A stretch of 64,000 nucleotides of DNA. It comes from Cruorifilaria tuberocauda (Eukaryota > Nematoda > Chromadorea > Rhabditida > Onchocercidae). Below are positions 36,099-46,436 of the stretch, piece after piece. The position numbers and the translations under genes are program-made. The DNA lies in assembly GCA_013365365.1 (NCBI GenBank), contig JABVXU010000184.1:1-64000 (forward strand). The letters are read 5' to 3'. Numbering within the stretch: position 1 is the stretch's first letter; every line of letters begins with the position of its first letter. The notes below the pieces were generated by a model. The model was not told the DNA's origin, did not search any database, and saw nothing but the letters and a program-made list of their open reading frames with translations.

Positions 36099-38788
36099 AT
36101 GTTGATAAGAGGACGGATTCGGGCGATACTTTTGATCATTGTATTTATTAGTTGTGTCCTATACATGTTCATTTCGGCTTCTGCGCTATTTTCTACCTTC
36201 AATATATTTAAAAATAATATTGTTATACTACCTGGACAAAAATTGGGTAACTTGTCGAAATATTCGCCGCTCATTTTCATTGGTTGGTCTTCTTATTGAC
36301 TTATAAGACATAAATCTTTATTTTAATGTATTCAATAATTAAATAGAGAAATTGTTTTACATACATTTTTCGGACTTAATTAGTATTTTTGAGTGGTTTG
36401 TCACATATCTTTTTATATTCATGAATCAGAAATATTGCTCTGCTTCATTTCATTGTTGTACTAAGTAACACTTTCTGTTGGCTATGGAATTTAGCTATCG
36501 GAATCTCTATGGTGCTTTTCTTATTTTAATTTTATGAGAACCTTAAATTATGAAAATAAATTATTGCTTAGAAGAAAATAGAACTTATGTATAAAGAACA
36601 TTGAAATAGCTCGTGTCATTAACGCAGTACAACTGCACTGTTAGCTGCCTTTCGTAAACTTCATTTACTTGTCCGTTTTTATTTAAAAAAATTTATATCC
36701 ATTGTTCAGTTTGATAATTTTAGGCGGTGTTCCACGATCAGGGACAACACTAATTCGTGCTATGTTGGATGCACATCCTTCTGTGCGATGGTTAGTCATT
36801 GCATACATTCTTTTAGTCATAAACATCGCAATTGATTGCATCTTAATTTATTTTTAATTATAGCGGTGAGGAAACACGTGTGATACCACGTATTTTGGGA
36901 CTTAGAACACAATGGAAAAAGAGCCAAAAAGAATGGAATCGTTTGAAAGAAGCAGGTGTCACGGATGAAGTAATAAATGATGCGATATCATCATTTATTT
37001 TACAAGTGATTTTTATTAATTAGATGATGTTAAATTAGTGGTAAGGAGACACATATTTTTAACAATATTCATTGCTATTGTAACTGCAAATAAATCTGTT
37101 AATTGTCAGGTAATAGCTGGTCATGGTGAACCCGCTGAAAGGCTGTGCAATAAGGATCCTTTCACGATGAAATCAGCAGAATATCTTTCTAATCTGTTTC
37201 CGAACAGTAAATTTTTATTAATGATTAGAGATGGCCGAGCGACGGTTCATTCAATCATATCGCGTCACGTAACGATTACGGGTTTTGACCTCAACGATCC
37301 AAGACAATGTCTGGATAAGTGGAACAATGCTATCAAGATAATGTACGAGGTATTGCTTTCATGAAAGCTTTTGTCTAGGTTGTTGGAAAAATAATCTAGG
37401 AATAGAAGCACAGTAGTCTTTAACCTCTCATAACTCTTCTCTAAAATTCATGAAATAATGTTACATATTGTAAAGAACAGCTTACTTTTTACAGAAATCT
37501 TGTATTTAATTTATTGCTTAGATTTTTTGCCGAAGCTATATTTTGTAGATCAATCCGGAAAGTTTTATTTAAAATCAAGTCTAAGGATAAGAGTTAGTAG
37601 TGTAGTTTATTAGTTAAATTTTGGTATATAGTTTTGATTAAAGATTAAATCCTCAATATTTTTGCTTTATCATTATGCACTTTCAAGTTCTTACAGGAAG
37701 ACTCTCATTTTTTATTCTATTCGTAAATTGATTTTGTAGCAGTGTAAAACAATAGGACGGAGGCGATGTCTGACTGTTTATTACGAACAGCTGGTGCTAC
37801 ATCCAGAGCAGCAGTTGCGTAATATTCTTAGTTTTCTTGATATTCCATGGAATGATTTGGTGCTTCATCACGATAAACTGATCGGCAAAGATATTTCTCT
37901 GTCAAAGTATGTCTAAATGATTGCATATTCGATCTTTTCTTTATCTGTATTTTTTTCTTTGCCAAAAGGGAACAGTAGTCAGTTAAATGGATTTGTATAA
38001 TTTTTCTCTGATCAAATATCGGTGCTTTGAACTATCTAGATATTAATCATGTTTTATGAACTAATTAAATTGGTCAAATTATCTTATTCGAGAAATAAAA
38101 TAGAGATTCAAGAAAAGAAGGTTGCATAATGAATATTCACATAAAGGCATATTTTTTACTACTGACACTATTTAGCCCTGGCCTGATCACAGTTTTTGAT
38201 ATTTTAAAAAGTGAGACAATGTCTTCAGAGTTGAACGATCCACTGATCAGGTAATCAAACCAGTAAACTTGGATGCACTGACTAAATGGGTTGGTACATT
38301 TAGTGAGGATATTGTACGGGAAATGGCATCTATAGCTCCAATGTTGGCTGAACTTGGGTTTGTGATATTATAAATTCTTAATTTTTGAAAAATAACAGAA
38401 CTTAACGTTTTCATTTACATTGATTGATGACATAATTATAGGAGGAAATATCTCCCATTCTGTATTTTATCAATTTCTTCTTTAGTTTTGTTTCCGTAGT
38501 GAAGTTAGATGTACTTGTGAATAATCGAAAGTTTACATTCAACAGCGAATAAGAATGAGACAGTCAGTGGAGTCAAAGAGAGATTCCTACAAATAAAATT
38601 TGTGAATAATGTTGCTCGTTTTCAGATATGATCCAAATGCTAATCCGCCCAAATATGGTGAGCCCGATCCGATTGTGCTAAAGAATACTGATGAGTTACA
38701 CATGAACGAGAGAGAGTGGGAACGTAGAGCAAAAGAGGTAGTTGATGTAGCAGTAGGTGCTGCTCCACGTCCTCCAATTACTCGGTGA
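36099..38788 (+). CDS. TPST: Protein-tyrosine sulfotransferase
   Basis: Transfers sulfate from PAPS to tyrosines of secreted and membrane proteins in the trans-Golgi. Exons: 36099-36282, 36724-36790, 36864-37005, 37110-37349, 37743-37906, 38229-38357, 38626-38788; phases join to give 362 residues, close to the 370 of human TPST1. Residues 1-30 form a signal anchor (basic start, then a hydrophobic run), giving a type II membrane protein. The 5'-phosphosulfate loop is GVPRSGTT (63-70). The [14 protein letters not shown] motif (84-97) carries the family's catalytic glutamate. The 3'-phosphate-binding region is [14 protein letters not shown] (about 167-180). [20 protein letters not shown] and [19 protein letters not shown] near the end are also strongly conserved. 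The C-terminus is less conserved. C. elegans has two tpst genes; the exact orthologue is not determined. Confidence 0.95.
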
Positions 38789-39684
38789 AAAACGCATCTA
38801 TTTTACTTACAGTTATGAACAACATTCTATATAACCATATACACTCTGACACTTTTTGCTCACTTTTACTATCGATTATGAAAGCAGTATTTGTTTTCAC
38901 AAAATTTCATATAAAATTTTGTCGACTTTCCACACTTTCATTTTTCATAGGTGTTTTTCTCCCACGTTGGTCATTCAAGTATTCTTTCATTTATTTTAAT
39001 ATATTTTGTTTGGGTGAAATTTTCTTTGTTGTATTCTTTAAAATGAAATCTTGTAAATAATTCGTGTATATTAAGTTATAAGTAATTGTCACTCATATTG
39101 GATGGTTTTAAATTTGAAGTTGTGTCACATTGCAGATTATGTTGCCAGCAAAATGTGAGTGATTTGATGAATTATTCACTTTATGGATCATATTCTTTTC
39201 ATTAATAGTGATTAAATATTTATAAGCTAACATATATTCCATATCATGCATCCAAGTTTTTGTTGTGAATAGAATCGCTCTCTGTATTTAACACAGAGAT
39301 GAATGGTTGATCTTCGCATATTTGAAATAGATTAATTCGAAAATGGGGATTTGTGTACAATCTAATGAAGTGCTCTTCTTTACTTTTTCTGTTGTGATGT
39401 CGGATAACAGCATAAATGTAGATGACTTTTGTTAGTTTGATCAATTCGATATTGCTCAAGCATTACTTACTCTGATTTATTCGCGTTCTCTAATCCTCAC
39501 TGTTTTATTGTTAACGCTGGTCCATGTATCTTTAGTTAATTACTGTACCACTGAGTTCAGATTACCTAAGTGCGGAATTAGCTTGAAATTCCTCCGTTTT
39601 CATTTCAATTTTCGAAATTCAGATTTTTTTAATTGGCTAGGAAGTTGTAAAAGATTTCATTAACCTTTGTTTGATACAAAGCTT
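38789..39684. other. Downstream flank of the sulfotransferase gene
   Basis: Contains the 3' untranslated region of the sulfotransferase and intergenic DNA. The open frame at 38,785-39,060 starts inside the terminal exon and reads T-rich sequence, so it is not a separate gene. No canonical AATAAA was seen close to the stop. Confidence 0.5.
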
Positions 39685-39767
39685 GGCATTTCATTTCAGG
39701 TTTTTATACGGGTCGTAAAATACTTTGTTTCTCATTTATTCCCATTAAATTTATATAACGGTGTACT

Positions 39768-40228
39768 ATGCATAGTCGTTATTTCCTTCAGAATATATCA
39801 GTTCGATTGTGTCAAGCCAAATCGTCTCTTAAAACATCACTGAGAAACTGTTTTTCCCGGCAATTCTATGCTAATAGTAATCGTGGACACAATCTCTTAT
39901 GCATTTCAATTTTATTTTGTTTGTACGATATAATCGAAATTGCAGTAAAAATTGGAAATTGTTTCCCGCATGCTAATTAAATTCACCCAACTACATGGTT
40001 TAATGCAGGCGTTGTCATGTAAGTTTCACTTCACAAAATGAAGCATGTTGTTGTCGATGTATAGTTGGATTATTGTTCTTTCGAAGATTTTTAACATATT
40101 GTTTCCAAAACAGCCAATTTACAGGTATAGGTCGAACATTAACTCTTATCCAATTCAACAGCAAAATCATAACAAATAATGCTATATATCAACAACAAAT
40201 CAAACTCGTATTATATACATGTCAATAA
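39768..40228 (+). CDS. Possible small gene with mitochondrial-type presequence
   Basis: I do not recognise the product. A strong acceptor, ggcatttcatttcag, ends at 39,699. The first ATG after it (39,768) opens a frame starting MHSRYFLQNISVRLCQ, which is rich in Arg, Lys and Ser with no acidic residues over about 35 positions, as in mitochondrial presequences. Read unspliced it ends at 39,980 with 70 residues. Read with consensus sites (39768-39876, 40009-40018, 40114-40228) all phases match and it ends at 40,228 with 77 residues. The second exon would be only 10 bases. The possible 3' end lies 59 bases from the DMC1 stop on the other strand. It may be a real small protein, a first exon of something larger, or chance. 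Confidence 0.27.
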
Positions 40229-40286
40229 ATCATACAGAATAAACAATACCCTTCTGAATTCACAGATATGTTTCAATATACTTGTC

Positions 40287-42605
40287 TTATTCCTTTGCAT
40301 CGGAAACACCAATTGTGGCGATAGCAAAAGTGGCTTCATTTTCAGGTAGGTCTGGCGAGTCGTAAATTTTTGCAATTCTTGTTTCTCCTCTTCCCTAAAT
40401 GTAATGAAATTTACTAACAAAAAACATTGCTACGAATTGTTGCTATAAACGAGAGGTTTAGGTAAATGCTTGATATGGGGGTGTTTGAAAGTCAGTTCCG
40501 CTTAAGACTGTATTTAAAAAAAAACACATGGCTAAAAGTATAAAAAAGCATATTTAAAAAAAGTTCTGGGTAATACAAAAAGGGAATCCAAATAACATGT
40601 TGAAATGAATAAAGTAAGTTATATCCACAAGATGATATATCTTGATCAAATAAATAACACTAGAAAGTCAAAAAATTATTCCGAGTTTATTTATGCTATA
40701 AGGAACCAGAGAAAATGTAGAGATTAGTACCTTCTTAAGCATTATACGAGTGGTAGATGCATGAGCCAGAATGTGCCCTCCAACTGGTTTTTTCGGATCT
40801 GCCTGAAATGTCATTCCAGCTCCAGGATCTGCAGTCATCTGATTTGTAATAAATACTGCGACATTGTACTCTTCCGCAATTTTCTGGAAAACTTGAACCC
40901 TTAGATACGCATTAAATCATAAAAGCTCAAGTTATGAAGCAGTATTGTACAGAATAAAATGGAGTAACTTCTTTAACCTGTAATCGCGACAACATTTGCG
41001 CAAGTTTTTGCTGCCGTTCTGCAAGCTCACCTCGACCGCTATAATCGACTCGGAATAAAGCCATGACTGAATCAACAATCAACAGTTTAAAAATACCCAA
41101 TTCCTGAAATATTTGTGACAGGTGCTATGTTTGGAAGAAACAAAGCGTTTCATTTTTTCTTTTTTTTCTGCATGGGGAAATAAGTAGAAGCTAGTAACAA
41201 GTTCATGAGAAAAACTGTGAAGACTTGAAAGTCATACCTCGTGAAATTTTGCAGCAACAAAATCCAGCAATTCCATCTGATGATCGGAGGTGTACGCTCG
41301 TGCATACAAAATATTGTCTAACATAGCTTCTTCATCCATTTTGAAACGTTCGTTAATCTGACGCAAACGGTCCGGACTTAAAAATTTTGGCTGGTTATCG
41401 CATGGATTCAAGATTTTTCATTGATGCAATATTCAAAATGCATTGTAACTAACCGAAATGTATTTTCTGTGTCGATGTAGATAACTTTTCCACCTTTGAA
41501 GTTACTGGTCTCACTTGGTATCTGGCTCATAACTGGAAATGTTAAATTTACTTCATATTCTTTTACAAACTAGGAACATGATAATTTATTTCCTGCAAAA
41601 AATTTCCAATACTTTCACACTAATAAGCACTCTATAGAAACTGGTGCCGCATTGCAGCTTAAATTTGCCAGAAGAAATTCAAAATGAGCATCAATTAACT
41701 TTGATTATCGTTGGCATTTTGAATTTAGGTTATTTACCATAACTTCTATAAAATAAAACATTTGCCTCAAAGACTTCGATTATAATTTAACCCCTATCTC
41801 GTAGAAAAAATTTTTGATTCTGAGATGAAGAAACAATTTACGAATTTACGAAAGTTACTGCTATCATAAACTCAAATACCACATAAAGTATGAGAGAGCT
41901 GCGTTTTCCCAGTACGAAATTCGCCAAAAACTTCGGTTATAGCTTGACTTTCAATACCTCCGCCCAGAAGTTTGTCTAATTCTCGGCTTCCTGTACTAAT
42001 GCGATAACAGAGCTTCCGTCGTTCTGCCATATCCAAAGCCGTTATAAAGCCATTGTTCTAAAATCCATTATAATTATCTTTTTCATTATTGATAAAGCAA
42101 GTAGACATGCATTTCAAATTCCTTACTGATAATTTGCTCGCAACTTCCTTGATTTTGTCGACTTTTGCTTCAGAAAGACCTTTGACATCACATAATCGCT
42201 TCTTCGTGGTCATCATGATGCCCTTTATCGTGCAAATCCCAACCCCTAACAACTTTTTGATATCAGCGACGTTCTACAAAAAAAGCAAATATCTAAATTA
42301 CACTAAATCAAAAACTCAATCGGAATTCAAATTGAATTTAGTTCTTCAAGTAGAAGAAACAAAAAGTAATACTGCATAAGCATAACTAGAAGATGTAGAA
42401 TGTACAAAACATACGATTCCGTGACTTTGCAACAATTCGATATCCTGATAGAAATTCATCTGAAATGTATTTTAATGAAATTTTATAAACAGATTCGCTC
42501 GACATGAAAAAAGCCAATGTAAGTAAATATTACAGAAGAAACCTCATAGTCATTCAGATCAGTTCGATCATCTTGACGTGGAACAACTTGTTCCATCATC
42601 TGCAT
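40287..42605 (-). CDS. DMC1: Meiotic recombinase DMC1
   Basis: A RecA-family ATPase that forms filaments on single-stranded DNA and performs strand exchange between homologues in meiosis. Exons (minus): 42543-42605, 42415-42459, 42127-42273, 41880-42057, 41454-41532, 41238-41376, 40978-41103, 40731-40883, 40287-40394; 345 residues (human DMC1 is 340). A helix-hairpin-helix domain (about 38-85) includes [17 protein letters not shown]. Walker A is GEFRTGKT (130-137) and Walker B ends LLIVDS (224-229). DMC1 rather than RAD51 is indicated by [40 protein letters not shown] and [15 protein letters not shown], which follow the vertebrate DMC1 pattern where RAD51 has a different loop. No frame break or missing catalytic residue is seen. 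A tttgtttcag acceptor ends 22 bases before the start. It is divergent to the uncertain gene at 44,606. Confidence 0.96.
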
Positions 42606-43124
42606 TTTGCTTGACTTGAATTGATAACTGAAACAAAGATTCAGTAAGTAACTCTGATAACAGAATATTTAGCGACATAACTAATGCTATATGACAGTTT
42701 CACTATGCTTTACTCCATAATGATCACATAATTTATCATGTACAGCTTGAATGCTCGTCTAGCTCTCTCATGATAACTAGCGTTTCACATGTTCGACATT
42801 TAACCTGAACTGTTCATCAAACGACGACAAGATTATAAGAGTTATTGTATTGTAATGGCAAACAGATAGTCAATATGCTAATTTTTTCGCAAAATCAATC
42901 AAGGAAAAGGTAGAGATATATTGCTACACCCCCCGAATCCTCGAATTCTCCACGAAGTCAAGCCTGTCTCAATCCCACACACATCACTTAATCCTCAAAC
43001 CTGTACATTCCGTGAGACATTTCAAATCTTCTAGAACATTCTACGGATAAATTCTAGATTCGCGCGTAGACGCTACCGTATATCTTGAAATTTATTGAAA
43101 AGTGCTGCTAGTGGAACATCCTCG

Positions 43125-43262
43125 CTCCCATACAATCATGATCATGTTTATTCCCATATAATCATGATATGTACCATATAATTTTGATCATGCCTCAATC
43201 CCTATAACCATGATGATCCTTGCTCATGATTACCATGCCTTGTTCTCATATAATCATGATTC
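43125..43262. repeat. Degenerate ATAATCATGAT direct repeats
   Basis: At least four copies of a motif close to cATATAATCATGATcatg recur at irregular spacing of 20 to 60 bases (about 43,130, 43,156, 43,245, with weaker ones between). The ATCATGAT core is itself palindromic. This is a small degenerate satellite or a cluster of binding sites. Confidence 0.5.
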
Positions 43263-44039
43263 AGAATGGTCAAGAAAAGTGACGAGTAGAAATTGCAATT
43301 TTGATATAGGTTTGGATAAAAGTTATAAAGTCTCAATTCTGTTTAAAATCTATTTCGTTTAATAAACGGTGATGATAACTTAGGAAAACGATGTAGGGAA
43401 AATGCTGAAGTCTGAGAAAAAATCAGAACTTTTATTTTCATTTCATTTATGCTTTGCAAATTGAGCAAAGTTGTTTCAATTGATGACATTTTGCATGACA
43501 GTTTGAAACTTTAAAACCCTTCATCATCCTTTATTCTGATTGTCATTTCAATGAAATTAAAAATTTGAAAACATTACTGATTCTATGCTTCAGTAAATAT
43601 AATATTCGTGGTGTGAGAGGTGGGGGAAGTATGAATTGTGATGTTAAGAATAATGGGTTTAGAAGAACCTCGGTATAGATTAAATACCTTCAATGGTAGA
43701 GTAATTAATAAACCATTGATAGATAAGCTACCAGTATGCGATGATATGCTATCAAGGGTATGAATTAGCAGGTTGGTCATATCAAGAAATAAGAATTTCT
43801 CGATATCACTACAACTTTTTGCTTGTCAGTAACCGGAAAGAGAAAGAAATAGCTCAGTTTTGAATTTACTTTGATAGAATTACATCATCTTCAAGAACGA
43901 AAATTTCCAAGTATTGTCTTTGCAACGAAATCTTCATTCACTATTAATCTCCCTTTACTTGATCACTACACATAATACCTGAGAAATCAGGAAGTCACCC
44001 TTTACAACTAATTTTATTGTTAACTTGACTGATCTCTGA

Positions 44040-44071
44040 ATATATTACATATCGGGTGATATGTAATATAT
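44040..44071. repeat. Perfect 14-bp inverted repeat with GGGT loop
   Basis: ATATATTACATATC (44,040-44,053) and GATATGTAATATAT (44,058-44,071) are exact reverse complements around a 4-base loop. It can extrude as a cruciform or fold as an RNA hairpin. Perfect arms of this length are unusual by chance even in AT-rich DNA. Confidence 0.8.
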
Positions 44072-44163
44072 GTCGAGGTCATTTCAGGTCACGCTTCTCA
44101 TACCGAATGATTTCCCGCCCCCACAACATAATTAAATAATTAAGAACTTCTGTCACGATTTAT

Positions 44164-44288
44164 TCCTTTCTCTCTCCCTCTCTCTCTCTCTTTCTCTTTG
44201 TCTTCGCCTTTCTCTAGTTGATTTCTCTGCTTTCGTAGTATAGGAGAGAGAGAAAGAAACAGAGGGAGAGAGAGAAAGCGAGAGAGAT
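44164..44288. repeat. Facing CT-rich and GA-rich tracts
   Basis: A polypyrimidine tract (about 44,164-44,199) is followed 45 bases later by a polypurine tract (about 44,243-44,288). Their arms are largely complementary, so the pair can form a long imperfect hairpin. It lies upstream of the uncertain plus-strand gene. Confidence 0.75.
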
Positions 44289-44605
44289 TGTTGGCATCGC
44301 GTCGCGTTTATCGATATTTTAGTTGTAAACATGTTTGTTGATACTAGAGGTTCTTTACTTGGGATGAAGTTTATTCCAAGCGTACAATTTAGTATTTAAT
44401 TTCACTTTGTTACTCCTTCCCATTCTTGAAAAAATTTAACATCGATGCAGGAGGAGAGAACGGTCAATCCAATGATTTACTTTACCCAAATTTTCAACAT
44501 CTTATTTGTAAACAGATAAACAGGGAGTATTCCGTACTTATTCCATTCTTATTATGCCTTTCTTTGATTCCAGGATAATGTAACCTTTGACATGTGTATC
44601 TTAAA

Positions 44606-45233
44606 ATGAGTTGGTCAAAACCAAGGAGATTATCACAAGCATTACAGGAGCTAATAGGAAGTTCAGGTAAGCGAATGCTTACCGATGACATATTTACAAT
44701 GTTTATTGCAGTTTTTGCAAGAGTGATTGTACTTACTTTGCACTTTAGATGCAAAAATGTGACGGATGTGTTAGAAGGACAAAAAAAGTTCAGAAAAAAC
44801 TTTTTTTTGTTTTGCTTTCGAATGGAATTCATTGCATTCAACAACTCATAGTCATTCTAATTAACTTTCTTTAAACTATTAGATAACGTCAAGGTGAAAA
44901 TACTTCTAGAAAACTTTCTATCTCATTTGATTTGCAAAGATTTTAATTAATTGATGCTAGTTCAGTTACTGTTTATAAGTTGTAGATATAAATCAAGAGG
45001 TTTTAAAACAGCTTAATGTTATTATACCAGTAAATTATGAAGTAATCTTAATATTTCAGTATTGCTTGATCAGCATGAACGATATATGAATTAATTAAAA
45101 TCGTTGAAAAGCTATGAAATAGCAGAACTTATTCAGTTATAAAATATATCACTGATAATATTTATTTTCAGAGTGGCATCATATGAAGATATCGATGGAT
45201 CATCTAAAAAGTTCCTACATTACAACAATTTAA
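44606..45233 (+). CDS. Uncertain small gene (first exon supported, rest doubtful)
   Basis: I do not recognise the product. The first exon, 44606-44666, begins MSWSKPRRLSQALQELIGSS and closes on the consensus donor gtaagc in phase 1. A strong acceptor, ttctttgattccag, lies about 30 bases before the start and suits trans-splicing, although a short upstream ATG-TAA lies between. Two second exons fit the phase: 45172-45233 after tttattttcag, giving a 40-residue protein ending YITTI, or the segment after atatttcag at about 45,060, giving 31 residues. Either would be very small, so an exon could be missed or the gene may be decayed. The basic, leucine-repeating N-terminus suggests an amphipathic helix. 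Confidence 0.3.
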
Positions 45234-46436
45234 ATATTACTATCTGTTGATCAGTACTGTAATATAGACATTTTAAAATTATTATTAGAATTTCCAAACA
45301 TCACTGCATTTCTTTTCTGGAAAAAGCAATTGCACATGCAAATTTCCTAGCGAAATTTTAAATTAGTATTGATTTATCATTCTTATTTTACATCTCGCTT
45401 TTGACATATGCAAGTATTTTGGATGGTAGTAATAATAATTTTGTTGACGAATACATTTCTTAAGAAATATTATATTCTCGCACTAAAATAGTCAGAAATG
45501 TATTTACCTCAATTTTAGGCATATTTAGTTGGATAGGTGTTTTTTGATCATTTGTAGAATTTTTTTCAATGTTTAAAATTATATTTTAATTTTGCTCTGT
45601 TTACATCTGTTGGTCTCTTGTAGCATCATGCTTCTGTTAAATTTTTTTTTTTAAATATATGTAGTACTGTAGTATTCGTTGTATCTTTGTATTCGCATGC
45701 TTAGCAGATTCAGCCAATATCTACCTCAGTTTCTGGATTCCGTTGGTATCCAGAATGTACAGAATATACCTCTTCTATTTCGTTATTTCTTTCATTCTTC
45801 TTTAATGTTTTATTTGAAATTTTCCGTTTCTTTAATTTTCATTTTCTGGTTGGAATTTAACACTTTTTTATATTTGCTAGTTGTTTGTGAATTCATTAAG
45901 CGATATATTGATAAAAATTGATTATATTATTGTGTGTACGAAAGAGATAGTTAGCTAAAAGCTTACTAATTTGTAAATCATCCACATTTAATTTAATTTA
46001 ATCTTCCTTGATTTAGGCGGTGATAATTTTTACAGGTAGTCAATTATTATGATGTAAAGAATGGATTGGATTGGTTAGATGCAGTTAATCACTTTGAATT
46101 CATTAGCACTCTTCAGTTCTTTCAAATTTCTCAGTAAGCAGCAATGAATGATAAAGAATCTTATCTTTCATTTGATTAGATTGTTTCTAGAAATTCTTTT
46201 TTACATTTGCCAGTTGTTAGTGAATTCATTAAGTATCAGCAATGGTGATTGATAAGGGGTGAATCTCTCTAAAAACTAAAGTTTTAGATAGATGTGCTTA
46301 CTTCTACTTTCAAATGTTAGAGGGATATGTTGAATGGGTAGGCAAATATTGAAAATAGAAGGTTGATATTATCATAATCAAATCCAGGTTAGTTTTATGA
46401 ATAATTTCCGTCGTTTCGTGGGATATTCACTTCTGC
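45234..46436. other. Intergenic region before the PP1-like gene
   Basis: No supported gene. T-rich open frames (45,679-45,921) have hydrophobic, low-complexity content and no splice context. The right end is the 3' flank of the phosphatase on the minus strand. Confidence 0.5.

Larger units (their letters stand above)
42630..44590. other. Intergenic region upstream of DMC1
   Basis: There is no supported gene. It holds a run of degenerate ATAATCATGAT repeats (43,125-43,262), a perfect 14-bp palindrome (44,040-44,071) and a CT tract facing a GA tract (44,164-44,288). Promoters for DMC1 and for the uncertain gene at 44,606 should lie here. Confidence 0.55.

Noticed and set aside
38785..39060. 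Open frame starting at the end of the sulfotransferase gene
   Set aside because: It overlaps the terminal codons in another frame and runs into T-rich 3' untranslated sequence; no resemblance to any protein.
40287..42605. Assignment of the RecA-family gene as RAD51
   Set aside because: The loop and C-terminal residues ([30 protein letters not shown]) follow DMC1; RAD51 has a different loop there.
43583..43780. Minus-strand open frame rich in Thr, Ser and Ile
   Set aside because: No homologous feel, no acceptor or donor, and it lies in repeat-flanked intergenic DNA.
45679..45921. Open frame with hydrophobic content between the small gene and the phosphatase
   Set aside because: Phe/Leu-rich by base composition, with no start context or splice partner.
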